Source: Clostridiales bacterium UBA1316
GTDB taxonomy: Bacteria; Bacillota; Clostridia; Oscillospirales; Oscillospiraceae
Direction: 5' to 3'
Length of the DNA stretch: 64,000 nucleotides
Assembly (NCBI GenBank): GCA_002307055.1
Contig: DBTM01000078.1
Span: forward strand, 46,549-110,548
Positions 35,939 through 44,299 of the stretch are shown here, in pieces (position 1 is the stretch's first letter; each line of letters starts with the position of its first letter). Made by a program: the position numbers and the translations under genes. The notes beneath the pieces were generated by a model that was not told the origin of the DNA, made no database searches, and saw only the letters and a list, made by a program, of their open reading frames with translations.

Positions 35939-36772
35939 TTATATAATTGAATGGACAAGCTGCTGCGTGTATTCGTGCTGCGGGTCCTCAAGAATCTGAT
36001 CGGTCAGTCCGCTTTCAACGATTTTGCCGTCAAGAAGGACGATTGTTCTGTCCGCGAGCATGCGGACGATTGCCAAATCATGAGAGACGAGCAGAATAGA
36101 TACCCCATAGCGCGCTTTGATTGTTCGAATGAGGTCAAGAACCTTTGCCTGAACGGACACATCCAGCCCCGTTGTCACCTCGTCAAGCAGCAGCAAGGCA
36201 GGGTTGTTGGCAAGCGCCTTTGATATTTGAACGCGCTGCTGCATGCCGCCGGAAAAGTTTCTCGGTGCTTCGCCCATGCGCGAGGTCAGTATTTCAACAG
36301 CCTCCAGGAGCTCTTTTGCGCGCGCCGTCATCTGACCGGCGCTGCGGCTGCCGGCGGCGATGATTTTTTCGGCGATATTGGCCGCCGCGGAATAATTCAT
36401 GCGCAGGCCCATCATCGGATTCTGATAGACCATACCCATGTGGATGTTTTTAATCATGCGCTTCTCGGCTGCGCTCGCGTCCCAAATGCTTTTGGAACCG
36501 TTTTTGTAGTCGCTTAAAAAGGCGCGGCCCGCCGTCGGCTCAAGGTCAAAGTACAGGCACTGCATCAGGGTCGATTTCCCCGAGCCGCTTTCGCCAACGA
36601 TGCCAAGCACCTCCCCCTGATACAGGTCAAGAGAAATATCATTGACCGCCCAAACGGTGCCGCAGGCGGTACAGCGGTTTTTCTCAAGCTTTTGTCGGCA
36701 CAGGGGGCAGCCGTCTCCGTAACGCACCGTGAGGTTTCTGACGCTTAAAATGGGTGTTTCGTTTAGTGGCAT
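35939..36772 (-). CDS. phnK: C-P lyase ABC-type protein PhnK with a four-cysteine insert
   Basis: 277 residues. ABC motifs are clear: VGESGSGKST, NFSGGMQQRVQISKAL, LLLLDEVTTGLD, VSHDL. Between the first strands, at about residues 18-40, there is an insert with CPLC and CTAC pairs spaced like a small zinc or iron-sulfur knuckle, absent from the E. coli protein as I recall it. PhnK docks on the PhnGHIJ core. The first ten bases overlap phnJ's end. Confidence 0.93.
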   Translation of the reverse strand: MPLNETPILSVRNLTVRYGDGCPLCRQKLEKNRCTACGTVWAVNDISLDLYQGEVLGIVGESGSGKSTLMQCLYFDLEPTAGRAFLSDYKNGSKSIWDASAAEKRMIKNIHMGMVYQNPMMGLRMNYSAAANIAEKIIAAGSRSAGQMTARAKELLEAVEILTSRMGEAPRNFSGGMQQRVQISKALANNPALLLLDEVTTGLDVSVQAKVLDLIRTIKARYGVSILLVSHDLAIVRMLADRTIVLLDGKIVESGLTDQILEDPQHEYTQQLVHSII

Positions 36773-37599
36773 TCACGCGCCTCCTGACAGAACGAGGTAT
36801 CCGAGCACTGATAAAACCGCTCGCCGGTCACCGCGTCGAACATCTCGTCAAGATAAGTATTCGTGCTGCCGCAGAGACGGCATTTTTTTCCCTTAAAGCT
36901 CTCCTTTTCAAAGGGTACGTCGTCAAAGGCCAGGGACTCCACCTTCGTGTGCGGGGGAATGGCATAAATTTTCTTTTCACGTCCGGCGCCGAACAGATAC
37001 AGGCAATCGGCTTCGTGCAGCTTCGGATTATCAAACTTGGGAATGGGACTGGGGTTCATAATATATCGGTCTTCTGCCATGCAGGGGTATTCGGAGGCGA
37101 TGGTGACCTTTTTAAACCGGATCAGGCTCTCGTACAGGAGCAGCCACATCGGGGCGTAATCCTTCTCGGCATGCATCTTTTTGGTCACTTCCTCGCTGGC
37201 TTCCACGGCGCGGAGCGGCTCGGGAAGCGGGACTTGCAAAATCAGTATCTGATCATTTCGGAGGGGAACCTCCGGTATCCTGTGCCGCGTCTGAATGAGT
37301 GTGGCGTCGCCGGTTTTTACCGTCGTTTCCACATCGGTGCACATCTGCACGAACTTTTTGATATTAACGGCGTTAACGCTCTCGTCACTGCCCTGGTCGA
37401 TGACCTTCAGAATATCCTCGGGTCCGATCAGAGAAAGAGTCAGCTGGATGCCGCCCGTGCCCCAGCCGCGCCCGATCGGCAGTTCCCGGGAGCCGAACGG
37501 CACCTGATAGCCGGGAATGGCAACAGCCTTTAAAATACTGCGGCGGATTTCTCTTTTAGAGCCCTCGTCAAGAAAAGCAAAATTATAATTTTTATTCAT
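36763..37599 (-). CDS. phnJ: Carbon-phosphorus lyase PhnJ (radical SAM)
   Basis: 278 residues. The C-terminal cysteine pattern C-x2-C-x21-C-x5-C (CRLC ... C-SDTSF-C) is exactly that of PhnJ, with the 4Fe-4S ligands and the essential thiyl-radical cysteine. The glycyl-radical glycine corresponds to Gly30 in KAVAIPGYQVPFG. It cleaves the C-P bond of ribose 1-phosphonate 5-phosphate to give an alkane and the cyclic phosphate. It overlaps phnI by 8 bp and phnK by 10 bp. Confidence 0.97.
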   Translation of the reverse strand: MNKNYNFAFLDEGSKREIRRSILKAVAIPGYQVPFGSRELPIGRGWGTGGIQLTLSLIGPEDILKVIDQGSDESVNAVNIKKFVQMCTDVETTVKTGDATLIQTRHRIPEVPLRNDQILILQVPLPEPLRAVEASEEVTKKMHAEKDYAPMWLLLYESLIRFKKVTIASEYPCMAEDRYIMNPSPIPKFDNPKLHEADCLYLFGAGREKKIYAIPPHTKVESLAFDDVPFEKESFKGKKCRLCGSTNTYLDEMFDAVTGERFYQCSDTSFCQEARECH

Positions 37600-38656
37600 C
37601 GGCTTGCAACCTGGTCTTTCTGACAGCGTCGAGCTTTGATTGGAACGTGACGTAATGAGGCAGCTTCAGATGGGATAAAAAGCCATTCATCTCCAGGCTG
37701 TCCCCGTGCATTAATACGAACTCCTCGTTCTGGGCGGGGAATGGGCCGCGGTGCTCCAGCTCCCGGTCAACGATCGCCATGGCGATGGCTTTATTTTCGT
37801 TTCGGCCAAAAACCGCGCCGTAGCCGACGGCAAGCTTGAGCCTGTCTTTATCGTTTGCCTCCGCGAAGCACTCCACCTCTGTCAAGAGAATTTCGCCGAG
37901 ATAAATACTTTCGGTGTCATCCAGAAGATACGGTACGCAGAGCTCGGCATAACCCGTGCGCAGTTCCCCGACCGTCGGATGTACGGTACCGAAGCCGCGC
38001 AGCGCGGAATAAGCAAGGCCTGAGACAAAGCCCGTGTCCGCTCTCGAAAGGGTCTGTAAGCGCGCGCTTCGGACTGTCGGGAATTCCAGCAGGTTTTCCG
38101 TAATGTCATACGGCGCGTCGTTATTTTCCGGGTATATATCAATAAGACCTTCTTTTTTCAGCTCGTCCGACACACGCGGACAAGGGGTGATTTCTGCCTG
38201 ATTTTCATTGCTTAAGTGGGCTTGCATTTCGGTATAGAGCGCAGCCGGGTCTTCGCCGGAGATATCAAAGTTCATCAGGCGGTGTGTATAATCGTATGTT
38301 GCACCCAGGAGCTGCCCGCCGATAATATCTTTAAAAGCGGAGGAAATCCGCCGCACAACGCGCATTCCGGCTGTGTTGACGATTGTTGTGTAATAATTCC
38401 TCGTGAGCGTGGAGCGGTAGGCTCTGAGTAAAAAAACCGCCTCCTCAACCGAGCCCTCGCATTGCTTCAGTGCCAGTGCGGCATAGACCTTTGAGTACAG
38501 GCCCGCTTCGCTCATGACTCTGTCCACGAGCAGAGAAAGCTTGTTTTCTATTGCCTCAAGGGCAAGGTCTTTGGCTGTCCCGCTTCTGTAATAGTCCAGG
38601 AGCTTCATGCTGGCTTCAATAGCCTCCTTGCCGCCGGAAACCGCTACATAAGCCAT
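37592..38656 (-). CDS. phnI: C-P lyase core subunit PhnI
   Basis: 354 residues. N-terminal MAYVAVSGGKEAIEASMKLL and the later ATYDYTHRLMNFD and GFLSHLKLPHYVTFQSKLD segments are typical of PhnI, the nucleosidase subunit that displaces adenine from ATP for phosphonate attachment. Its ATG follows the phnH stop without a gap. Confidence 0.95.
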   Translation of the reverse strand: MAYVAVSGGKEAIEASMKLLDYYRSGTAKDLALEAIENKLSLLVDRVMSEAGLYSKVYAALALKQCEGSVEEAVFLLRAYRSTLTRNYYTTIVNTAGMRVVRRISSAFKDIIGGQLLGATYDYTHRLMNFDISGEDPAALYTEMQAHLSNENQAEITPCPRVSDELKKEGLIDIYPENNDAPYDITENLLEFPTVRSARLQTLSRADTGFVSGLAYSALRGFGTVHPTVGELRTGYAELCVPYLLDDTESIYLGEILLTEVECFAEANDKDRLKLAVGYGAVFGRNENKAIAMAIVDRELEHRGPFPAQNEEFVLMHGDSLEMNGFLSHLKLPHYVTFQSKLDAVRKTRLQADE

Positions 38657-39232
38657 TTATACAGCCTCCCTTCGCGTCAGACGCGGAATGGCGAACAAAT
38701 CACCGTCATCGGTCACAAAAATCAAGTCGACACCCTGCGGATACTCGTAAAACTGGCTGTCGCGGATATCGAGCGCCGCCTTCACGGCGGCAGAGGTTTT
38801 AAAGCTTATCGTTTTGTCGATGCCTGCGCCGTATAAGGTCAGGTCTGTATCTTTTTTATCATCAATCCGGATAATCAGCGTCGCGGATTTATGCGGGTCA
38901 CGCAGGGTGCCGCATTTCGAATTTTGAACGGAATTTTGAAGCTTGGTGATGTCTGTGACGAACAGATAGTCGGCATTATTGATTTTTTCAATCTTGGATA
39001 AGGTCAGGAGGACGATGTCGCGGGCTAATTCTTTGTCCTCATTCGTGTAAAAGCTGACCTCATTATCTAAAAGCGTTAACGCCACGGCGAGAAATTCCGG
39101 CGATTTACCGAACAGCTTATTTGAAAATTCCTTGATATTGACTGTTCTCGTGGGATTTGACAGCGCCGTTAAAATCAGCCGGAACAGGCGTTGGCTGTCA
39201 TATACTTCGTCAAAGGTATGTATTTTTTTCAT
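38657..39232 (-). CDS. phnH: C-P lyase core subunit PhnH
   Basis: 191 residues with the PhnH pattern: VYDSQRLFRLILTALSNPTR near the start, the central DYLFVTD strand, and YPQGVDLIFVTDDGDLFAIPRLT at the end. Structural subunit of the PhnGHIJ complex. Overlaps phnG by 4 bp (ATGA). Confidence 0.93.
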   Translation of the reverse strand: MKKIHTFDEVYDSQRLFRLILTALSNPTRTVNIKEFSNKLFGKSPEFLAVALTLLDNEVSFYTNEDKELARDIVLLTLSKIEKINNADYLFVTDITKLQNSVQNSKCGTLRDPHKSATLIIRIDDKKDTDLTLYGAGIDKTISFKTSAAVKAALDIRDSQFYEYPQGVDLIFVTDDGDLFAIPRLTRREAV

Positions 39233-39654
39233 TTCGGAGCCTCCTGATCCATTGATTTAAAGCTGACCATCGTTTTCAGATGCAAAGCATTTTCCTTTTG
39301 CTCACGATCCAGCTGGCTGCTTTCGAGCGCGAGCAAAACGCCTTCGTCTGTGAAAACACCCTTGTTGCAAGCCGCGTCGATAATCGCCATATTCAAGGCC
39401 TTGTCAAAATCGTCGCCCATCGTCACGCAGAGGCCTTTGGCACCGTCAAGCTCAACAATGACTTCGGTGACAATGACTTCGCCGATATAAAAAAGACTTG
39501 ATTTTACAGGCTCGCGCATCTTTATCATGGCGAGTGTTTTAGCGGGGGCTTTAATCAAAAGAATGGTGTGGCTGCTTTTAATTTTATCGGAAAGCTCGGC
39601 GATGACGGACGCCTCCGCTTTTGCCATGATTTTGAATAGTCTTTTTTTATCCAT
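39229..39654 (-). CDS. phnG: C-P lyase core subunit PhnG
   Basis: 141 residues, typical PhnG length, with FYIGEVIVTEVIVELDGAKGLCVTMGDDFDKALNMAIIDAA, the most conserved PhnG stretch. First of the C-P lyase core genes, 13 bp behind the second permease gene. Confidence 0.92.
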   Translation of the reverse strand: MDKKRLFKIMAKAEASVIAELSDKIKSSHTILLIKAPAKTLAMIKMREPVKSSLFYIGEVIVTEVIVELDGAKGLCVTMGDDFDKALNMAIIDAACNKGVFTDEGVLLALESSQLDREQKENALHLKTMVSFKSMDQEAPK

Positions 39655-39667
39655 GTGTTCAAGTCCT

Positions 39668-40537
39668 CTACTTTACTTTTGCTTTGATTTTAGTCGCGGC
39701 GACCTCGAGAAGGATGACGGCGATGACGATGACATAGGTGAGGTACCCCATTTCTCTGAGGTCAAAATAGAAGCTGCCTGCCATAAACAGCTCGTAGCCG
39801 ATTCCGCCCGCGCCGGCGGCTGCGCCCATGGCGATGGCGTTTGTAAAATTGATTTCAAACCGCATAAAGGTCCAGGCCAGCATCAGGCTGACGGTTGACG
39901 GCCAAATAGCCTGGAAAACAATCTGCCAATAATTCGCGCCGCAGGCTTTTAAAGCCTCAATCGTGCCGGAATCCATTTCTTCTATGGACTCGGCGTAAGC
40001 CTTAATCAAATAACCGGCGCTGTGGAAGGTCACCCCGGCGACAGCGGCAACGCTGCCAAGCCCCGCGGAGACGGCGAAAATCAGTACCCATAAAACGGTG
40101 GGGACGGCACGGACGAAAGCGACCATGCTTTTAACAATATTCGCCGTGACGGGATTGGCGATGTTTTTTGCGCAGAGCAGTGAAACAAAGAGGGCGATGG
40201 CTGCGCCGAAGAGGGTTGACAGCACGCCGAGGCAGAATGTGATGAGCAGCTGATAGAGCGATTTTATAACCGTCATATGCGTGATCCTCGGGGTGAGGAA
40301 AACAACCTTGGTGTTATGCAGCGTGCTGCCGATGGCGCTGGTAAAATCAATGTTTTTATAATCAAAGGTTAAAAAACCGTATATTGTTAAAGCCAGCAGC
40401 GTAATCAAGGTTATCTTAATGACCTGGGAGCTTTTATTGCTCGCATGGATTTTAATTTTGCCGGCAGGCGTTTTTTTTATATGTGCTTGAAGCTCCAGGG
40501 CGAGCGGGATGTTTTTTGAGAGGGCGGAGTCAATCAT
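39668..40537 (-). CDS. phnE: Phosphonate ABC transporter permease (second)
   Basis: 289 residues with six or so membrane helices and the binding-protein-dependent permease signature (EALKACGANYWQIVFQAIWPSTVS). A soluble N-terminal extension of about 50 residues is present. Pairs with the preceding permease as a heterodimer. The ATG overlaps the stop of the first permease by one base. Confidence 0.92.
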   Translation of the reverse strand: MIDSALSKNIPLALELQAHIKKTPAGKIKIHASNKSSQVIKITLITLLALTIYGFLTFDYKNIDFTSAIGSTLHNTKVVFLTPRITHMTVIKSLYQLLITFCLGVLSTLFGAAIALFVSLLCAKNIANPVTANIVKSMVAFVRAVPTVLWVLIFAVSAGLGSVAAVAGVTFHSAGYLIKAYAESIEEMDSGTIEALKACGANYWQIVFQAIWPSTVSLMLAWTFMRFEINFTNAIAMGAAAGAGGIGYELFMAGSFYFDLREMGYLTYVIVIAVILLEVAATKIKAKVK

Positions 40538-41328
40538 TATAAAATCACCTTCCTTATCTTGTTTGATATGGTTTCAATGAGGATGACGAGCACGACGATT
40601 GAGATGACGACAAGACTGGCGGTGGCATATTCAAGACGCTTATAATAAAGATCAAAAAGATAGCCGATACCTGTTGCCGTTAAAATACCGATGAGTGTTG
40701 AGTTGCGGATATTCGTCTCAATCATGTACATAATCCAAGTGATGATTTCCACGATGGTTGACGTGATGATGCCTTGAAAAACAATCTGCATGAAGGTTGC
40801 GCCCGTCGCGGTGAGCGCTTCCACGCAGGAGGCGCTGACTTCATCGATCATTTCAATAAAGGTTCGCGTCAGCAGGCCGAAGGTTAAAAAGAACAGCGCG
40901 AAAAAGCCGGTCAGCACATTTTGGCCGAAGGAGAAGAGCAGAAGCATGGCCCACACGACATCGGGGACATTTCTGAAAAAAGAGGCTATGATACGCACGA
41001 GCCGGCTTGTGAAACGGTTCATGGCTGTTGTTTTTGAACCCAGCAAGCTGAAAAAGAAGGCGAATACCGCGGAGGTCACTGTAACAGCAATGGAAATAAA
41101 CGCTGTTTCACTCAGCTTGAGCAGTATATTCGGGAGCTTTTGCATGGCTTTGGCATCCGGCACAAGCTTTGTGACGATCCAGACGAACGCGCGCGGCAGG
41201 GATTCTATACCCTTGACAGCGTCATATTCCGTGATCAGGGAAGAAAAGATAAAAAGCCCCATGATACTTAAAAATATGACCGTAAAGGTGATTTTGCGTT
41301 TTCTGAAAACGGCAAGTTTTTTGTCCAT
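40537..41328 (-). CDS. phnE: Phosphonate ABC transporter permease (first)
   Basis: 263 residues, about six membrane segments, permease motif VEALTATGATFMQIVFQGIITST. Both permeases share RNVPDVVWAMLLLFS / RAVPTVLWVLIFAVS at the equivalent loop, so they are paralogues from an old duplication. Confidence 0.92.
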   Translation of the reverse strand: MDKKLAVFRKRKITFTVIFLSIMGLFIFSSLITEYDAVKGIESLPRAFVWIVTKLVPDAKAMQKLPNILLKLSETAFISIAVTVTSAVFAFFFSLLGSKTTAMNRFTSRLVRIIASFFRNVPDVVWAMLLLFSFGQNVLTGFFALFFLTFGLLTRTFIEMIDEVSASCVEALTATGATFMQIVFQGIITSTIVEIITWIMYMIETNIRNSTLIGILTATGIGYLFDLYYKRLEYATASLVVISIVVLVILIETISNKIRKVIL

Positions 41329-41332
41329 CCTG

Positions 41333-42106
41333 TCAGCCCTTCACATCGGTAATCAGTTCGCCCTCGTTTGACTGGTAGACTTCATAAATCGTTTTTTTAT
41401 CAAGCATATGGGAAGGACCGTCATAAACCACCCGGCCGGCGGTAATGCCGATAACGCGCTGGGCGTATTTAATCGCCACATCAACCTGATGCAGGTTGAG
41501 TATAACAGTGATATTCATTTTTTTGTTGATATCGATGAGATGATCCATGATGATTTTTGATGAATTGGGATCAAGGGAGGCAATCGGTTCATCACACAGA
41601 AGGAGCTTGGGTTCCTGCATCAGCGCCCGCGCGATGCCGACGCGCTGCTTCTGACCGCCGGAGAGCTCGTTGCATGGCTTATAGGCCTGCTCTGTCAGGC
41701 CGAGCATATCGATGATTTTAAAGGCGTTTTCTTTTTCCTGCTCGGTATAATGCCCCACGACGCCGCTGAGTGTGGATTTATGGCCGAGGCGGCCATGCAG
41801 GACGTTTGAAACAACACTGAGCCGGTTGACAAGGTTATAATGCTGAAAAATCATGCCGGTCTTGGTTCGGACTTTGCGCAGTTCCTTTTTCGAGACGTTT
41901 GTGATATCCTGCCCGTCAAAAATAATCGCACCGCTTGACGCGTCTACCAGATGGTTGACGCATCGCATCAGCGTTGACTTCCCGGCACCTGACGGCCCGA
42001 TGATGGATACAACCTCGCCTTCTTCTACTGAAAACGAAACATTCTGCAATGCTTTCGTGACATTATTATAGGTTTTGCTGACGTTAATAAGCTCGAGTAA
42101 AGGCAA
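41333..42106 (-). CDS. phnC: Phosphonate ABC transporter ATP-binding protein
   Basis: 257 residues. GPSGAGKSTLMRCVN, LSGGQKQRVGIARAL, LLLCDEPIASLDP and LHQVDVA identify an ABC importer ATPase of the PhnC kind. Preceded by a 127-bp gap from phnD that contains a hairpin (42174-42214). Confidence 0.95.
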   Translation of the reverse strand: MPLLELINVSKTYNNVTKALQNVSFSVEEGEVVSIIGPSGAGKSTLMRCVNHLVDASSGAIIFDGQDITNVSKKELRKVRTKTGMIFQHYNLVNRLSVVSNVLHGRLGHKSTLSGVVGHYTEQEKENAFKIIDMLGLTEQAYKPCNELSGGQKQRVGIARALMQEPKLLLCDEPIASLDPNSSKIIMDHLIDINKKMNITVILNLHQVDVAIKYAQRVIGITAGRVVYDGPSHMLDKKTIYEVYQSNEGELITDVKG

Positions 42107-42173
42107 AGTGTTCTCACCTCTTCATGTTAAATCGTTTAGAATAAAGTATGATATTGCGCGCTGCCTGATGTTC

Positions 42174-42214
42174 ATATGCAAAGCTATAGCGCTGAGCGCT
42201 AAAGCCTTGCATAT
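42174..42214 (-). promoter_or_regulatory. Intercistronic hairpin between phnD and phnC
   Basis: Nested inverted repeats: outer ATATGCAA / TTGCATAT, inner TAGCGCT-G-AGCGCTA. No T-tract follows on the minus strand. It probably protects the phnD message or slows read-through, giving more binding protein than transporter. Confidence 0.6.
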
Positions 42215-42233
42215 TCACTTTCAGATAGGACGA

Positions 42234-43358
42234 TTATTTGCTGAGGTTACGGATCGGGTCGTACCAGGAATCCTCGGGAACAACAAATTGCTCTTTATCG
42301 GTCTTCTTATACATACCCTTGTAGGTTGAATCCTTCGGGATAAAAATCTGGGTATCGTTTGTAACGGTGTCGGAGGTCATCAGTGCCTGAATGGCTTTGA
42401 CGTCATCGGGGCTGAGGGTGTTGGAATTATACGCGAACGGGCCGTTGAGAACAGGTGTCGCCTGGATGATGACGAACTGCTTGCCGACAAGCGTATCGAA
42501 CGGCGCGGTGGCATCTTTCTTCACTTCCCAAACGGAGCCTGCGGTGGTGTTGTCGCCGGAGACGGCAGAGGCATAGTTGACAAGCTCCGTATCACAGAAA
42601 GCGGCGACATCGGCTTTACCGGAGAGAAGGTTGACGGCTGACCCCTGATGTGACCCGCCGAAGAGAACCTCTGAGAAGAACTTACCGGAACTGCCTTCGA
42701 CAAGGGCATCCGTGTTCAATGTTTTCCACTGATCCATTTTGCCGAAATACGCAATGATATTTGTTGTAGGGATTTTAAAGCCGGAGGTGGAGCTGTTGGA
42801 AACGAAGGACATTTTTTTGCCCTGAATATTATCAAGGACATATTTGCCGTCTTTCATGTAGTTCTGCTCCTGGCCCTTGTTGACGCACAGCCAGCTGTAA
42901 TAAATGGCATCATCGAGTGTGCCTGAAGCACCGGAATTGACAATCAGCGGCTTAACCGCGGCGTTTTCCTGCTGAGCCTGGATGTAGCCCTGAGCACCCA
43001 TGGCGCATGCGATCTGAGCCTGACCGCTGGCCAGCGCTTCGATAGCGATGGAATAGTCTGTTGTGAGCTTCTCCTCAACCTTCTTGCCTGTCGCCTGAGC
43101 GATGTAACCCTCAACCTTTGCGCGGGCTGCGTCGTAATCGGAAGCGGATTCATTGGGATACCAGACGACTGTGATCTTGTCGGCATAAGCGGTAGTGCTC
43201 GGGGAAGCCGAGGATTTAGCGGACGCATCTGCCGCGGCAGACGCATTTGGGCTGCCGGAGGTGCCGGTTGATGCTGAGCCGCAGCCGAATAAGGATAATG
43301 CCGTTACAATAATAAGTAGAAGGCTGCCGATGATTCTGATGGATTTATTGATTTTCAT
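42234..43358 (-). CDS. phnD: Phosphonate-binding lipoprotein PhnD
   Basis: 374 residues. Signal peptide with lipobox ending LFGC at about residue 26, then a Ser/Ala-rich linker, then the PhnD-type solute-binding fold: VVWYPNESASDYDAARAKVEGYIAQATGKKVE, LASGQAQIACAMGAQGY, SNSSTSGFKIPT, GSHQGSAVNLLSGKADVAAFCDTE. It should be membrane-anchored and deliver phosphonates or phosphite to PhnCE. AGGAGAG lies 6 bases before the ATG. First gene of the operon. Confidence 0.95.
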   Translation of the reverse strand: MKINKSIRIIGSLLLIIVTALSLFGCGSASTGTSGSPNASAAADASAKSSASPSTTAYADKITVVWYPNESASDYDAARAKVEGYIAQATGKKVEEKLTTDYSIAIEALASGQAQIACAMGAQGYIQAQQENAAVKPLIVNSGASGTLDDAIYYSWLCVNKGQEQNYMKDGKYVLDNIQGKKMSFVSNSSTSGFKIPTTNIIAYFGKMDQWKTLNTDALVEGSSGKFFSEVLFGGSHQGSAVNLLSGKADVAAFCDTELVNYASAVSGDNTTAGSVWEVKKDATAPFDTLVGKQFVIIQATPVLNGPFAYNSNTLSPDDVKAIQALMTSDTVTNDTQIFIPKDSTYKGMYKKTDKEQFVVPEDSWYDPIRNLSK

Positions 43359-43421
43359 ATTTACTCTCCTTTTATCTCGTTTTTAATGAATGCCCTGCCT
43401 GGGATTTAATAATATACAGAC

Positions 43422-43473
43422 ATTGTAAGATTCGAAAGCGCCGCACGGTAAAGATCAAGTAATATCTAGTTAA
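43422..43473 (-). promoter_or_regulatory. phnD promoter with three 11-bp-spaced PHO-box-like repeats
   Basis: On the minus strand TTAACT (43473-43468), TTACTT (43462-43457) and TTACCG (43451-43446) repeat with an exact 11-bp period, as in Bacillus PhoP boxes (TT-A-A/C-C/T-A). The last repeat occupies the -35 position, 18 bp before TACAAT (43427-43422). This predicts activation by phosphate starvation. Confidence 0.55.
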
Positions 43474-43506
43474 ATATGCTTGATATGTGATGTGCCAAAA
43501 TAAGAG

Positions 43507-43538
43507 GACGCCGGATAAAAATTATCCGGCGTCTTTTT
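43507..43538. terminator. Hairpin with T-tract in the phn/phospholipase divergent region
   Basis: GACGCCGGATA / TATCCGGCGTC, perfect 11-bp stem with a short A/T loop and TTTTT on the plus side. It lies upstream of both divergent promoters, so it most likely insulates them from read-through. The rest of the 317-bp gap 43359-43675 holds only the two promoter regions. Confidence 0.7.
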
Positions 43539-43589
43539 ACAAGCGCAGATCGGTAGTCACTTATATTATGTACAAATATGAATGATGTG

Positions 43590-43655
43590 TTTTATAAGAT
43601 TTGACAAACTCTTAACATAAACAGGATAGAAGCGAGACTGACCATTCATTATACT
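43590..43655 (+). promoter_or_regulatory. Candidate PHO-box promoter of the phospholipase-glycosyltransferase operon
   Basis: TTGACA (43601-43606) and TTAACA (43612-43617) are exactly 11 bp apart, with a weaker T-rich half-site (TTTTAT) one period upstream at 43590. TATACT at 43650-43655 is a plausible -10. Alternatively TTGACA is a plain -35 with GGATAG 17 bp downstream, a poor -10. Confidence 0.45.
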
Positions 43656-43675
43656 GATGCTGTGAGGTGGCTGAT

Positions 43676-44272
43676 ATGAACAAAGCGGCGCATGTTTTTT
43701 TAGGCAAATATCTTTGTGCGTATGTTAAAGAGGAGGCGGGAATCATGCTCGATAGAGAAAGCTTCCTGTTTGGCTGCGTTCTGCCGGATCTATGCCTTAA
43801 TTTCCTGATTAAACCGCATGTTGTCGAAAACTACAGTGCCTGCCTTCAGGGCAGAATTCAGAATCTCTTGAGTATAAAGCAGTCGTCTGTATTATTCGGC
43901 AAAGACTATTCCAAGAACCTTGGGATAATTTGCCACTATTATACAGACTTTTTTTGTTTCCCGCACAGGCGGGACTATGCCGGCGATATCGTTTCACATG
44001 TTCAATATGAAAAGGATTTATATCGGTATCTGCAAAGTGAAGCCGTGCTTCAAGCTGAGCCAATGCTTATGCCCCAGCGGCGTGGCGAAGCAAGCGAAGA
44101 AATGCTGCTCGGCAGCTTAAAGGCGCTCCAGGAAATGTATTTAAGCCAATGCCCCTCCTTTAATAATGATATCACTTATTGCTTAAAAGCGTGTACGGAG
44201 GCGCTTGTGCGGATTACCGGCACCTCGCTCATTGAACATATCGATGAATATGAACTGTGTTATCCGGCGTAA
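43676..44272 (+). CDS. Cytoplasmic zinc-dependent phospholipase-C-like protein
   Basis: 198 residues. The zinc ligand pattern of Bacillus cereus phospholipase C is preserved: His6, Asp38, His48, then H-x3-D-x5-H (His87, Asp91, His97) and H-x3-E (His108, Glu112). There is no signal peptide, unlike the secreted toxin-type enzymes, so it would act inside the cell on the inner leaflet. Start at ATG 43676 behind GAGGTG; a GTG nine bases earlier is possible. It is followed after 27 bp by a glycosyltransferase and lies between phn and pst genes. Inference: it releases diacylglycerol and a phospho-headgroup during phosphate starvation. Confidence 0.75.
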   Translation: MNKAAHVFLGKYLCAYVKEEAGIMLDRESFLFGCVLPDLCLNFLIKPHVVENYSACLQGRIQNLLSIKQSSVLFGKDYSKNLGIICHYYTDFFCFPHRRDYAGDIVSHVQYEKDLYRYLQSEAVLQAEPMLMPQRRGEASEEMLLGSLKALQEMYLSQCPSFNNDITYCLKACTEALVRITGTSLIEHIDEYELCYPA

Positions 44273-44299
44273 CAACGAAAATTAATGGGGGTGTCCCAG

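Noticed and set aside
43454..43484. Inverted repeat ATCAAG...CTTGAT as a separate operator upstream of phnD
   Set aside because: It overlaps the three 11-bp-spaced direct repeats, which explain the same bases better and sit correctly relative to the promoter.
43507..43538. Hairpin as a riboswitch in the phnD leader
   Set aside because: It lies upstream of the predicted phnD promoter rather than within the transcript, and it has the simple form of an intrinsic terminator.
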